Position numbers and translations under genes: made by a program. Under the pieces are notes generated by a model that saw only the letters and a list, made by a program, of their open reading frames with translations, had not been told where the DNA came from and did no database searches. 64,000 nt of DNA from Oscillospiraceae bacterium. Its GTDB lineage: Bacteria > Bacillota > Clostridia > Oscillospirales > Oscillospiraceae. Shown here piece after piece: positions 25,188-34,014 of the stretch (the first letter of the stretch is position 1; every line of letters begins with the position of its first letter). The DNA is taken from contig WRAB01000004.1 of the NCBI GenBank assembly GCA_009780435.1, positions 1-64,000 of the forward strand. The letters run 5' to 3'.

Positions 25188-25298
25188 ATGACATCCGCTT
25201 CATTTTGGCGCTTATTCCAGGAGACGGGAGAGCCGCTGTATTATCTGCTCTACTGTGAGGCCCTGGCCCTGGAGGACATGGAAGAAAAAAGTGCATAG
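25188..25298 (+). CDS. yqzL: YqzL-like small protein
   Basis: 36 residues: MTSASFWRLFQETGEPLYYL, then LYCEALALEDMEEKSA. The pattern (Trp, then Phe-x-x-Thr-Gly, then Tyr-Leu-x-Tyr) is that of the YqzL family, tiny Firmicute proteins encoded between era and recO, exactly this position. Function unknown. The ribosome site is weak (GGGG about 8 nt upstream). A terminator-like hairpin follows. Confidence 0.7.
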   Translation: MTSASFWRLFQETGEPLYYLLYCEALALEDMEEKSA

Positions 25299-25304
25299 CA
25301 TTGG

Positions 25305-25341
25305 AAAACGTGCACGGGGGGATTCCCTCTGTGCACGTTTT
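25305..25341. terminator. Terminator hairpin after yqzL
   Basis: AAAACGTGCAC pairs with GTGCACGTTTT across a loop containing GGGGGGATTCCC. Confidence 0.7.
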
Positions 25342-25354
25342 GGGGTATAATAGA

Positions 25355-25500
25355 TTGACAAGCCTTAAGCAGTATTGATTATAATGCTGATAAACTACAT
25401 CGACAAAAGGAAATAACCGCCCGTGCTCCTCGAAAAGCTGGTGGTTATTCCATAACCAAATGTTCTAGAGGCTAACCGTTTGCCGGCAACGCCTTTTGTA
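25355..25500 (+). ncRNA. Candidate small RNA resembling the 3' part of an Fst/holin-like type I toxin locus
   Basis: TTGACA (25355-25360) and TATAAT (25380-25385, 19-bp spacer) precede a compact structured region. Stem AATAACCGCC/GGTGGTTATT (25412-25449) is followed by an alternative GGTTAT/ATAACC hairpin, then a terminator AGGC...GTTTGCCGGCAAC...GCCTTTT (25469-25496). This order is what I recall of the region 3' of small holin-like (Fst/TxpA-type) toxin genes in Firmicutes. No toxin ORF is present, so it is either a remnant or an orphan antitoxin-like RNA. Based on recalled pattern, not on a search. Confidence 0.4.
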
Positions 25501-25551
25501 ATTCCAGCATAGCGCTTATCACAGGAACTGTCAAGGGGGGAGGCCGCTTCT

Positions 25552-26292
25552 ATGGAACAAAATACACGGGGGCTGGTTCTCCGGGAAGTGAGTTATAAAG
25601 AGGCGGATAAGATTCTCACCATTCTCACGGAGGACCTGGGCAAGATCACCGTTTCCGCCCGTGGTGTCCGGCGGAAGATGGGAAAATCCACCGCTTCCAG
25701 TCAGCTTTTGGCTTTTTCCGATCTCACCCTGTATCAGCGGCATGGCAGATGGTCTATCCGGGAGGGGAGAGTGCTGGAACTCTTTGACGACCTGCGGCAA
25801 GATATTGAGCGGTTCGCCCTGGGTGCTTATTTCGCCGAACTCTTAGAAGCCGTGAGCGATATGGACTACACGGATCCCAATCTATTATCTTTCGGCCTCA
25901 CGGGATTGGCGGTGTTGAGCCGAGGCGAGCGGGAAATAGCGTTAATCAAGGCGGCCTTTGAACTTCGGCTTATGTGCCTTGCAGGGTATGCGCCGGAAGT
26001 TTTGGCCTGCCCGAAATGCGACAGTGCAACTCCCCAGCACCCTATGCTCAGTTTAAAGGGCGGACACATACACTGCAAATCCTGTCTCCCGGACAGCGCC
26101 GGGGAGAGCGTGGCCCTGGATCAGGGGAGCCTTCAGGCCCTGCGCCATATCAGTACGGCACCGGAGGGCCGAGTGTTCGCCTTCACCTTGGGCGATCAGG
26201 GGATGGCAATCCTCGGCACCGTAGCGGAGCGCTATGTGGCGGCCCAATTGGAACGTGGATTCCGTACGTTGGAGTTTTACAAGCAGTTTTGA
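25552..26292 (+). CDS. recO: DNA repair protein RecO
   Basis: 246 residues. RecO mediates RecA loading and strand annealing with RecR. The N-terminal OB fold begins TRGLVLREVSYKEADKILTI; the C-terminal zinc site has Cys153, Cys156, Cys175 and Cys178 (CPKC...CKSC), typical of Firmicute RecO. Good Shine-Dalgarno (GGGGGGAGG) before the ATG. It lies after era-yqzL as expected, and before mutS2. Confidence 0.95.
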   Translation: MEQNTRGLVLREVSYKEADKILTILTEDLGKITVSARGVRRKMGKSTASSQLLAFSDLTLYQRHGRWSIREGRVLELFDDLRQDIERFALGAYFAELLEAVSDMDYTDPNLLSFGLTGLAVLSRGEREIALIKAAFELRLMCLAGYAPEVLACPKCDSATPQHPMLSLKGGHIHCKSCLPDSAGESVALDQGSLQALRHISTAPEGRVFAFTLGDQGMAILGTVAERYVAAQLERGFRTLEFYKQF

Positions 26293-26323
26293 TTCCTCCC
26301 GCACGAGTAAAGCGAGAAAATGC

Positions 26324-26346
26324 TTTCCCCGTCTGCGGCGGGGAAA
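26324..26346. repeat. GC-rich palindrome between recO and mutS2
   Basis: TTTCCCCGTC-TGC-GGCGGGGAAA (one T-G pair). Member of the CCCCGCC/GGCGGGG family, ending 19 nt before the mutS2 start. Confidence 0.55.
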
Positions 26347-26364
26347 CATAGCAAGGAGATTCCC

Positions 26365-28740
26365 ATGACCCGATTAGAAAAATCAATGTCCACCCTGGAA
26401 CTGCCCGCCGTATTAGCGCTTCTGGCGGAACATGCCGTCAGTGAGCCGGGCAAGGAGGCCATTACGGCCCTGCGGCCTGTGGCAGACGTGGATCAGGTGC
26501 AGAACCTGCAACAGGAGACCACAGCGGCGAAAGATCTGATGGATCTGAAAGGCAGCCCATCTTTCTATAGTGTCCGGGACGTGGGGGCAGCCCTCCAACG
26601 GGCTGATATCGGCGGGATGCTGAATACCCGTGAATTGTTGCACATCGCCGGGGTGTTAAAATCCGCCCGATTGGCACGGACCTATAGCGCAAAAGAGCAG
26701 GAGACACCCAGTTCGATCGACTACCTGTTCCGCACCTTACATGGCGATAAATACCTGGAGGAGCGGATCACCACCTCTATCATAGGAGAGGGGGAGCTGG
26801 CCGACAGCGCCAGTTCAGCCCTCTCCGATATCCGCCGGAAGATGCGGGTGGCCGCCGCTAGAATCCAGGAGACCCTGCGAAAGATTATCTCTTCGCCCAC
26901 CCACGGGAAGGCACTCCAAGAGACCATTATCACCCAGAGGTCGGGCCGGTACGTGGTGCCGGTCAAGGCGGAGTCGAAGCAGGCCATCCCCGGCCTCGTC
27001 CACGATATCTCCTCCAGCGGGGCGACCCTGTTTATCGAACCCAGCGGGGTGGTGGAGGCGAATAATGAGATCAGAGAGCTGGAGGCCAAAGAGCGGGAGG
27101 AGATTGAACGGATTCTCATGGAACTCTCCGCCGCCTGCGCCGATAAGCGGGCGGAGATCGAGAGCGACTATGAGATTCTCGTCCGATTAGATTGTATTTT
27201 CGCCCGGGCAAAGCTGGGCCGGGCGTTGCGCTGTACAGAGCCGACCATCACTGAAAGAGGCGCAATACATCTACGGCAGGCACGGCATCCGCTGCTTGAC
27301 CCCAAAGTGGCCGTCCCCATTGACATCCGACTGGGCGGGGAGTTTGATACGCTGGTGATCACCGGCCCCAATACGGGGGGCAAGACGGTGAGTCTCAAGA
27401 CATTGGGCCTACTGGTGCTCATGACCCAGTGCGGGCTGCAAGTCCCCACAGATGAGGGGAGCATCGTGCCAGTGTTCCGGCAGGTGCTGGCAGATATCGG
27501 GGACGAACAGAGCATTGAGCAGTCCCTGTCCACGTTCTCCGCCCACATGACCAATATCGTAGATATTCTGGCAGATTGCGACGAGGCTTCACTCCTGCTC
27601 TTTGATGAACTGGGAGCTGGCACCGACCCTGTGGAGGGGGCTGCGTTGGGCATATCCATCATCGAACACGCCCGGAGCCGGGGGAGCCTGGTAGCCGCCA
27701 CCACCCACTATGCGGAATTGAAACTCTACGCCACCACAGTGACGGGCGTGGTCAACGCCGCCTGTGAATTCGACGTGGAGACCCTGCGGCCCACGTATCG
27801 CCTCTTGATCGGTGTGCCGGGAAAATCCAACGCCTTCGCCATCTCCGCCCGGTTGGGTCTGCCGGAAGAGATCATCACTGACGCCAAACGGCGGATCAAC
27901 GAGGAGAGCGCCGCCTTTGAAGAAGTCCTGGTCAAGCTGGACACCCAGCGGCAGATTATGGAGCAGGAGCGGGAAGAGGCGGATCAACTCCTGGCCTCCG
28001 CCAAAGCGGATCGGGAACGGGCGGCGGTGTTCCGGCAGGAGATTGAGGCGGCCCGGGCCAAGGCACGGGAATTGGCCAAGCGAGAGGCGGACGATCTCAT
28101 CGCCGAAGCCCGCCGGGCATCTGACGAGGTCTTTGAGGAACTGCGTCAAATCCGCCGGAAGAGTGCAAAAGAGCAGGATTGGCAAGAGATCAACGACACC
28201 AGGGCCGGACTGCGTCAGAAATTAAACGCCGCTGAATCCAATTTGCATTCCACAGTGGAGGAGGAACCCGTAGAGGCGCCCAGCCGTCCCATCCAGCCGG
28301 GGGATACGGTGGAATTGGTGGGCATCGGCACAAAGGCCCAGGTGATTTCTATCGCCGCCGACGGGGGGCTGGACCTCCAGGCGGGGATTATGAAGATCAC
28401 GGCCAAGCCGGGGGAGGTTCGCCTCATGGAGGGGGAAAAACAGCAGGAGTTTAAAGCATACGTCGCCCAGAGCCAGGCAAAACTCCGGACCTCCGGCACA
28501 AAACCGGAGATAGACCTTCGGGGCATGATGGCCGACGAGGCCGTGGCCGCCGTGGAACAGTTCCTCGATGGAGCGACCCTGTCAAATCTGGAGACGGTGA
28601 CGATTATCCACGGCAAAGGCACAGGCGCTTTACGCCAGGCCGTCCACGATAGTCTAAAGCGCAGTCGGCAGGTGAAAAATTATCGCCTGGGTAAGTTCGG
28701 CGAGGGCGAGACAGGTGTGACGGTTGTGACGTTGCGGTAA
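26365..28740 (+). CDS. mutS2: Endonuclease MutS2
   Basis: 791 residues from the ATG at 26365 (AAGGAG just upstream; the frame extends back to 26320 through the palindrome). MutS-like clamp and ATPase core with Walker A TGPNTGGKT (333-341), Walker B LLLFDELGAGTDP, then a long coiled coil (about 510-640) and the C-terminal Smr nuclease domain starting IDLRGMM (residue 716) with VTIIHGKGTGALRQAV. MutS2 suppresses homologous recombination and, in Bacillus, acts on collided ribosomes. A terminator follows. Confidence 0.96.
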   Translation: MTRLEKSMSTLELPAVLALLAEHAVSEPGKEAITALRPVADVDQVQNLQQETTAAKDLMDLKGSPSFYSVRDVGAALQRADIGGMLNTRELLHIAGVLKSARLARTYSAKEQETPSSIDYLFRTLHGDKYLEERITTSIIGEGELADSASSALSDIRRKMRVAAARIQETLRKIISSPTHGKALQETIITQRSGRYVVPVKAESKQAIPGLVHDISSSGATLFIEPSGVVEANNEIRELEAKEREEIERILMELSAACADKRAEIESDYEILVRLDCIFARAKLGRALRCTEPTITERGAIHLRQARHPLLDPKVAVPIDIRLGGEFDTLVITGPNTGGKTVSLKTLGLLVLMTQCGLQVPTDEGSIVPVFRQVLADIGDEQSIEQSLSTFSAHMTNIVDILADCDEASLLLFDELGAGTDPVEGAALGISIIEHARSRGSLVAATTHYAELKLYATTVTGVVNAACEFDVETLRPTYRLLIGVPGKSNAFAISARLGLPEEIITDAKRRINEESAAFEEVLVKLDTQRQIMEQEREEADQLLASAKADRERAAVFRQEIEAARAKARELAKREADDLIAEARRASDEVFEELRQIRRKSAKEQDWQEINDTRAGLRQKLNAAESNLHSTVEEEPVEAPSRPIQPGDTVELVGIGTKAQVISIAADGGLDLQAGIMKITAKPGEVRLMEGEKQQEFKAYVAQSQAKLRTSGTKPEIDLRGMMADEAVAAVEQFLDGATLSNLETVTIIHGKGTGALRQAVHDSLKRSRQVKNYRLGKFGEGETGVTVVTLR

Positions 28741-28754
28741 TATGTAACATATAG

Positions 28755-28790
28755 CAAACGGCAGAGCGAAAATGCTCTGCCGTTTGTTTG
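28755..28790 (+). terminator. Rho-independent terminator of recO-mutS2
   Basis: CAAACGGCAGAGC/GCTCTGCCGTTTG stem around GAAAAT, then TTTGTG. Confidence 0.85.
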
Positions 28791-28845
28791 TGTATTAACA
28801 ATAAAATCCACTCTTTTCACTCTTCACCTTCGATCAAATTGGAAA

Positions 28846-29088
28846 TCAACTTGCTAAAATCAACTGCCGTGTGCTCATGCCCGACCACGCTTTGGATATC
28901 TCATCGGTCAATATGGCGTATTCCACGCCTTTCTGGATGCCACGGTCATCCCATTCGTCCGTTAGTTCTTTGCGGACTTGGATTGCCTGTAATCGCTGGT
29001 TGATCCACTCACGGGAATAGCCTTTTTTGAGATATGTTTCGAGAGCACGGTCAATTGTCAGTTCCGGATCAATGGTATTGTTGTCCAT
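28846..29088 (-). pseudogene. Fragment of BRO/DinD-like phage antirepressor protein
   Basis: 80 residues. The segment IDPELTIDRALETYLKKGYS, followed by REWINQRLQAIQVRKELTDE and GVEYAILTDEISKAWSG, is the middle part of BRO-family/DinD-like proteins, which are usually 250 or more residues. Both the N-terminal BRO domain and the C-terminal part after KAWSG.STRQ are missing, so it looks like a relic. Still, it has an ATG and a GGGAGA ribosome site, and begins 12 nt after hisIE, so it may be translated as the last gene of the his operon. Confidence 0.6.
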
Positions 29089-29100
29089 TTTTGCATCTCC

Positions 29101-29724
29101 CTAAACCCCGCCCTTCTCACTCTTCTCCTTCAAATTCCCCTTCACCCCATGCCGCTGATCCAGTTCCGCCTGGATATCCCGTGGCGCAACACCCTGATTA
29201 CTCATCAAAACCAGCAGATGATACGCCAGATCGGATATCTCGCCCACCAATCCATCCCCATCATCATTTTTCGCCGCAATGATGGTCTCCGCCGCCTCTT
29301 CGCCGATTTTTTTGCAAATTTTATCCAAGCCTTGGTCGAATAGGTAATTGGTATAGGACTTCTCCCGGGGATTCTCCCGGCGATCCAGAATCTGCGCCCA
29401 GAGGCGATCCAATATGCCGAACTGACCGGGTTCTTCATTGCCGAAACAGCTATAACTGCCCGTGTGACAGGCGCCGGCACCAATTTGCTCCACTTGGATC
29501 AGGAGCGTATCCCGGTCACAGTCCCAGGATAGGGTCATAATCCGCTGGACATTGCCGGAGGTGTCGCCTTTGCGCCAGAGTTCCTGGCGGCTTCTCGACC
29601 AGAAGCAGGTATAGCCGCTTTGCATCATGATATCATAGCTCTCCTGGTTGACATAAGCCAGCATCAGCACCCGGCCCGTATAATAATCCTGCACAATGGC
29701 AGGGAGTAAGCCCTCTATCTGCAT
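29101..29724 (-). CDS. hisIE: Bifunctional phosphoribosyl-AMP cyclohydrolase / phosphoribosyl-ATP pyrophosphohydrolase
   Basis: 207 residues from the ATG at 29724 (AGGAGGG upstream), overlapping the end of hisA-hisF by 10 nt. The HisI half holds [18 protein letters not shown], metal-site residues in [14 protein letters not shown] and CHTGSYSCF. The HisE half (about 110-200) is an all-helical MazG-like hydrolase with [14 protein letters not shown] and [13 protein letters not shown]. Together they catalyse steps 2 and 3 of histidine synthesis. Fused hisIE is common. Last biosynthetic gene of this his operon. Confidence 0.96.
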   Translation of the reverse strand: MQIEGLLPAIVQDYYTGRVLMLAYVNQESYDIMMQSGYTCFWSRSRQELWRKGDTSGNVQRIMTLSWDCDRDTLLIQVEQIGAGACHTGSYSCFGNEEPGQFGILDRLWAQILDRRENPREKSYTNYLFDQGLDKICKKIGEEAAETIIAAKNDDGDGLVGEISDLAYHLLVLMSNQGVAPRDIQAELDQRHGVKGNLKEKSEKGGV

Positions 29725-31139
29725 GGGATTCCCTCCTGTCTCATGGCGGCCTTGACTTCGCCTACAGTGGCTTTGCCGTAGTGGAATAAGCTGGCTACAA
29801 GGGCCGCATCGCAATTTGTCGTCCGGAATACGTCAATGATATCCTGGATTTTCCCGCAGCCGCCACTGGCGATGACGGGGATATGCACCGCATCGCAGAT
29901 GGCCTTTGTTATGGGGATATCGTACCCGCCTTGCGTCCCGTCGCCGGACATGGAGGTGAAGAGAATCTCACCGGCCCCCAGGGCCTCGCACTGCTTGGCC
30001 CACTCCACGATATCCAACCCAGTTCCTTTCGTTCCGCCGCCGATGACCACGTCTCGCCCGTTGCCGTCAATGGCCACCACCACCCGATCCGATCCAAAAG
30101 TCGCGCTCACTTCCCGGATCAACGCCGGGCGCAATACCGCCGCAGAGTTGATAGACACCTTGGATGCGCCGCACTCCAAAGCCTTGCCGAACTCCTCCAC
30201 GGTGCGGATTCCGCCGCCTAAGGTGAGGGGGACGGATAGGGTTTCACGAGCCCGTTTGAGCAGATCATACATGGTCTCCCGCCCCTCGTTGGTGGCGGTG
30301 ATATCCAGCAGGACGATTTCATCGGCACCCTGTTTTTCATAGGCCAGGGCGATCTCTATGGGGTCTCCGATGTCCACCAGATCGACGAAGTTGACACCCT
30401 TCACCACCCGTCCGTTGACTGTATCCAGGCAGGGGATGATCCGTTTGCCCAGCAGTTTCTTCAAATCCACCCGGCCCTCGTAATAGGCTTTTCCTACGAT
30501 GACCCCGTAGTATTTCCCGGCTTTTTGGATATCCGCCTCGGAACTCACCCCGCCGGAGACCACTACGTTTACGTCTTGGATTTTTTCATACATCTCCCAG
30601 TTGGGGGAGGTGAGGGTGCCATCCTTGGCAATATCCGTGGCGACGATATATGCTACGCCCATGGCTTTGAGCTGGTCAATAAAGGCGAGATACTCCAGGT
30701 CGCTATCTTGGAACCAGCCGGAGACGGCCACTTTGCCGTCCCGCACATCCACGCCGACCACAATCCGCTGAGGGCCGTATTTGGCGATCATCTCCCGGAC
30801 GAAATCTGGATTTTTCACGGCGACAGTTCCTAGAATCACCCGGTCAACGCCGATCTGATCCAGATAGAGGGCCACCGTCTCCGCCGTGCGAATCCCGCCG
30901 CCTACCTGGATGGGGATGCTGATCTGCTCTCGGATTTTGCGGATAGTGTCCAGATTGGCCGTACTGCCGTCTTTTGCGCCGTCTAAGTCCACAATGTGCA
31001 GATATTTGGCACCCATGTTCGCAAACCCTTCCGCCAGAGCAACAGGGTCTCGGCTATAGACGGTCTTTTGTCCATAATCCCCCTGATAGAGCCGCACCGC
31101 CTCGCCGTTTTGGAGGTCTATGGCCGGAATAATCAGCAT
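29715..31139 (-). CDS. hisA-hisF: HisA-HisF fusion (ProFAR isomerase + imidazole glycerol phosphate synthase cyclase subunit)
   Basis: One 474-residue ORF holds two complete (beta-alpha)8 barrels. Residues 1 to about 230 are HisA ([12 protein letters not shown], Asp8; VGVDVRDG, Asp131; [21 protein letters not shown]). Residues from about 230 are HisF ([18 protein letters not shown], Asp239; VVAIDGNG, Asp358; ASGGCG). There is no linker: the last HisA helix runs straight into the first HisF strand. All four catalytic Asp residues are present. An in-frame TTG at 30464 (residue 226) stands 10 nt after GAGGG and could still start a separate HisF. The ATG overlaps the hisB stop (TAATG). The glutaminase HisH, partner of HisF, is not in the operon. 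Confidence 0.93.
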   Translation of the reverse strand: MLIIPAIDLQNGEAVRLYQGDYGQKTVYSRDPVALAEGFANMGAKYLHIVDLDGAKDGSTANLDTIRKIREQISIPIQVGGGIRTAETVALYLDQIGVDRVILGTVAVKNPDFVREMIAKYGPQRIVVGVDVRDGKVAVSGWFQDSDLEYLAFIDQLKAMGVAYIVATDIAKDGTLTSPNWEMYEKIQDVNVVVSGGVSSEADIQKAGKYYGVIVGKAYYEGRVDLKKLLGKRIIPCLDTVNGRVVKGVNFVDLVDIGDPIEIALAYEKQGADEIVLLDITATNEGRETMYDLLKRARETLSVPLTLGGGIRTVEEFGKALECGASKVSINSAAVLRPALIREVSATFGSDRVVVAIDGNGRDVVIGGGTKGTGLDIVEWAKQCEALGAGEILFTSMSGDGTQGGYDIPITKAICDAVHIPVIASGGCGKIQDIIDVFRTTNCDAALVASLFHYGKATVGEVKAAMRQEGIPCR

Positions 31140-31717
31140 TAGAGCACTCCTTTCGTGGAGGGGATCCCCTCACCGGTCTGCAAAATCGCTTGGCCCAGTG
31201 CTTCACCGAAGGCCTTGAACATGGCCTCGATCATGTGATGGGTGTTGCGGCCATAGGCCAGATTGATGTGTAGAGTGATCCCGCTGTGGAGGGCCACGGC
31301 CCGGAAGAATTCCTCTGTCAGCTCCGTCTCAAAATCCCCCACTTTTTGGGTTGAGAACTGGGCATTGAAAACCAAATAGGGCCGCCCGGAGATATCCAAC
31401 ACGCAGTTGACCAACGCCTCATCCATAGGGATAGCGGCAGAGCCAAAGCGGCGGATGCCGTCTTTATCGCCCAGGGCTTGCCCCATGGCCTGCCCTAGGG
31501 TGATGCCCACATCCTCTACCGTGTGGTGTCCATCTACTTGGAGGTCGCCTTTACACGTCACATGGAGGGTGATCCCGGCCCGAAAGGCGAACGCGGTCAG
31601 CATGTGATCGAAAAATCCAATTCCTGTGTGAATCTGTCCTTCGCCCCGCTGATCGAGGTTGACCCTGACCTGGATATCGGTCTCCTTGGTGGTCCGCTCT
31701 AAAATTGTTTCACGCAT
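31139..31717 (-). CDS. hisB: Imidazoleglycerol-phosphate dehydratase
   Basis: 192 residues from the ATG at 31717 (GGAGG 10 nt upstream), overlapping hisC by 19 nt. Manganese enzyme of histidine synthesis. Motifs: [35 protein letters not shown] and [16 protein letters not shown], with the paired histidines that bind metal. Monofunctional; the histidinol-phosphatase domain of enteric HisB is absent, as usual in Firmicutes. No phosphatase gene is in the operon. Confidence 0.96.
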   Translation of the reverse strand: MRETILERTTKETDIQVRVNLDQRGEGQIHTGIGFFDHMLTAFAFRAGITLHVTCKGDLQVDGHHTVEDVGITLGQAMGQALGDKDGIRRFGSAAIPMDEALVNCVLDISGRPYLVFNAQFSTQKVGDFETELTEEFFRAVALHSGITLHINLAYGRNTHHMIEAMFKAFGEALGQAILQTGEGIPSTKGVL

Positions 31718-32745
31718 GATAAAAATGCCTCCATTTCTTCGTCTGTGCCCATGGTCACCCGTAAAAATTGGTCGAGCCGCGACTTGCTCCAATAGCGCAC
31801 CAGAATTTTGTGTTCTAATAGGAAGTCATACAGCGCCTTGGCCCGTTCGGCTCTTACAAATAAAAAGTTCGCCTGTGAGGGGAGAGACGGATATCCTAGT
31901 TCACATAATCTATAAGACGTCTGTTCTCTCGTCTGGATGATGCGGCTCCGTGTCTCATCCCAATAGGCCCTGTCGGAAATGGCTGCCGCCGCGGCCATTT
32001 GGGCCAGCATATCCAGGGGATAGGAGTTAAACGCATTTTTCATCCGCTGGAGGCCGTCTATGAGATGGGGCTGCCCCACGGCGTATCCCACCCGCAGCCC
32101 CGCCAGGGAGTGGGACTTGGAGAACGTGCGGATCACCAGCAGATTTTCGTATGTTTCTACGAGGTTCACGGCGCTCTCCACAGCGGCAAAGTCGATATAC
32201 GCCTCGTCTATAATGACCACACTATCTTGATTTTGCCGTATGATTGTCTCAATCTTGTCCAGAGATAGAGCGATCCCTGTAGGGGCGTTAGGGTTGGCGA
32301 GGATCACGCCGTCGGCACCCTTGTAGGCATGGGGATCAATGGTGTAATCTGCCCGGAGGGGCATAATGTTCGTCCCGGCGTCGTACATCTCGGCCCAGAC
32401 GGGGTAAAAGCCGTAGGAGATGTCCGGCGTCATCACATTGGCCTTGCCGGAGAAAAACCCACCGAAGGCAAAGGCCAATACTTCATCGGAGCTGTTGGCG
32501 GCAAAAACGTACTCGGCGGGGATAGGAAGGTGTGTTGCGATTTGTTGACATAATGTATTGCTGTCGCCGTCGGGGTAAAGCCGCAACCGTCCAATATCCG
32601 CCCGGCTGATTGCCTCCAGCACTCTGGGGGAGGGGGGATAGGGGTTTTCGTTGGTGTTGAGTTTGATCCACCCCGGCTCCTGGGGCTGTATGCCAGCCAC
32701 ATAGGGGATCAGGCCTCTGGCCTTTTCGCTTAGATAGTTGCTCAC
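31699..32745 (-). CDS. hisC: Histidinol-phosphate aminotransferase
   Basis: 348 residues; GTG start, Shine-Dalgarno GAGGAG embedded in the end of hisD. Class I/II PLP aminotransferase: NENPYPPSP at the N-terminus, ANPNAPTG, IIDEAYIDF, and PLP lysine Lys210 in TFSKSHSLAGLRVG. Transfers an amino group to imidazole acetol phosphate. Translationally coupled to hisD and hisB. Confidence 0.96.
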   Translation of the reverse strand: MSNYLSEKARGLIPYVAGIQPQEPGWIKLNTNENPYPPSPRVLEAISRADIGRLRLYPDGDSNTLCQQIATHLPIPAEYVFAANSSDEVLAFAFGGFFSGKANVMTPDISYGFYPVWAEMYDAGTNIMPLRADYTIDPHAYKGADGVILANPNAPTGIALSLDKIETIIRQNQDSVVIIDEAYIDFAAVESAVNLVETYENLLVIRTFSKSHSLAGLRVGYAVGQPHLIDGLQRMKNAFNSYPLDMLAQMAAAAAISDRAYWDETRSRIIQTREQTSYRLCELGYPSLPSQANFLFVRAERAKALYDFLLEHKILVRYWSKSRLDQFLRVTMGTDEEMEAFLSCVKQF

Positions 32746-32751
32746 GATACA

Positions 32752-34014
32752 TCACTCCTCGAATCGCACGTTGACACTGTTTGCGTGGGCGTCTAAGCCC
32801 TCCAGTTTAGCGAAATTCATCACATCGTCCTGAAACTCCGCCAGGACGTTTTTGGGATAATAGCTGTAGGAACTCCATTTTACGAAATCCTGCACCCCCA
32901 GGGGGGAGTAAAACTTAGCAGTGCCGCCGGTGGGGAGGACGTGATTCGTCCCGCTCATGTAGTCGCCCAGGGCTTCCGGCGTATATTCGCCTAAGAAGAT
33001 CGATCCCGCATTTTTCACTTTGGGGAGCTTCTCCAGGGGATTCTCCGTCAAAATCTCCAAGTGCTCCGGGGCGATCTCGTTGGAGAGGGCAATTGCCTCG
33101 TCCAAATCCTGCACCAGAATCGCCGCACCGTATTGGGCCAGAGAGTTCTCAATCATCTCCCGACGGCTCAAATTCCCAATCTGCCGCTGGAGTTCTCGTT
33201 CCGTCTCCGCGATGATCCTCTCGCTGGTGGTGACCAGGATAGAACTGGCCAACGCGTCGTGTTCCGCCTGGCCCATGAGATCGGCTGCGATGTATTTTGG
33301 ATTTGCCGTCTCGTCGGCGATGATTAGAATCTCAGACGGGCCCGCCACCATGTCGATATCTACCTGGCCGTAGACCAGCCGTTTGGCGGTAGCCACATAG
33401 GCGTTACCCGGCCCCACGATCTTATCCACTTTGGGGATCGTCTCCGTACCGTAGGCCGCCGCCGCAACGGCCTGTGCGCCGCCGATCTTATAGATGGTAT
33501 GAATGCCCGAACAGGCCGCCGTGACAAGGATCTCATCTTGGACTTTCCCATCGGCCTTCACCGGGGTGAACATGACAATCTCCGGCACCCCCGCAAGAAG
33601 CGCCGGGATGGAGTTCATCAATACCGTGGAGGGGTAGGCCGCAGTCCCGCCGGGGACGTAGAGGGCCACCCGCTGGAGGGGGCGGACAATCTGGCCCATG
33701 ATGACGCCATTGTCCTCGAAGATATTCCAGGATTTCTCCATTTGCCTGGAGTGAAATTCACAGATTTGATTTCTGGCTCTCTGCTCCAGTTCCATAAAGT
33801 CATCCCCGACGTTTCGGACGGCCTGTACGAGTTCGTCTTCCGTGACCGTGAGATATTCCCCCGTATATCCGTCCAACTCTCTGGCGTATTTGGCCACGGC
33901 CTGATCCCCGTTGGCTCTCACATCAGCCAGTATCTCTTGGACAGTGTTTAAAACGTCTGCGCCGACCTCGGCCTGTCTGCCTTTGATCTTTGTCAAATCT
34001 CTATGCAATCGCAT
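32752..34014 (-). CDS. hisD: Histidinol dehydrogenase
   Basis: 420 residues from the ATG at 34014, overlapping hisG by 14 nt; Shine-Dalgarno GAGAGG lies inside hisG. Zinc NAD-dependent enzyme performing the last two oxidations. Motifs: PLQRVALYVPGG, GGAQAVAAAAYGTETIPKVD, zinc site residues in MGQAEHDALASS, catalytic EH in APEHLEIL, and SGTNHVLPTGGTAKF. Length and motifs are normal. Confidence 0.97.
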   Translation of the reverse strand: MRLHRDLTKIKGRQAEVGADVLNTVQEILADVRANGDQAVAKYARELDGYTGEYLTVTEDELVQAVRNVGDDFMELEQRARNQICEFHSRQMEKSWNIFEDNGVIMGQIVRPLQRVALYVPGGTAAYPSTVLMNSIPALLAGVPEIVMFTPVKADGKVQDEILVTAACSGIHTIYKIGGAQAVAAAAYGTETIPKVDKIVGPGNAYVATAKRLVYGQVDIDMVAGPSEILIIADETANPKYIAADLMGQAEHDALASSILVTTSERIIAETERELQRQIGNLSRREMIENSLAQYGAAILVQDLDEAIALSNEIAPEHLEILTENPLEKLPKVKNAGSIFLGEYTPEALGDYMSGTNHVLPTGGTAKFYSPLGVQDFVKWSSYSYYPKNVLAEFQDDVMNFAKLEGLDAHANSVNVRFEE

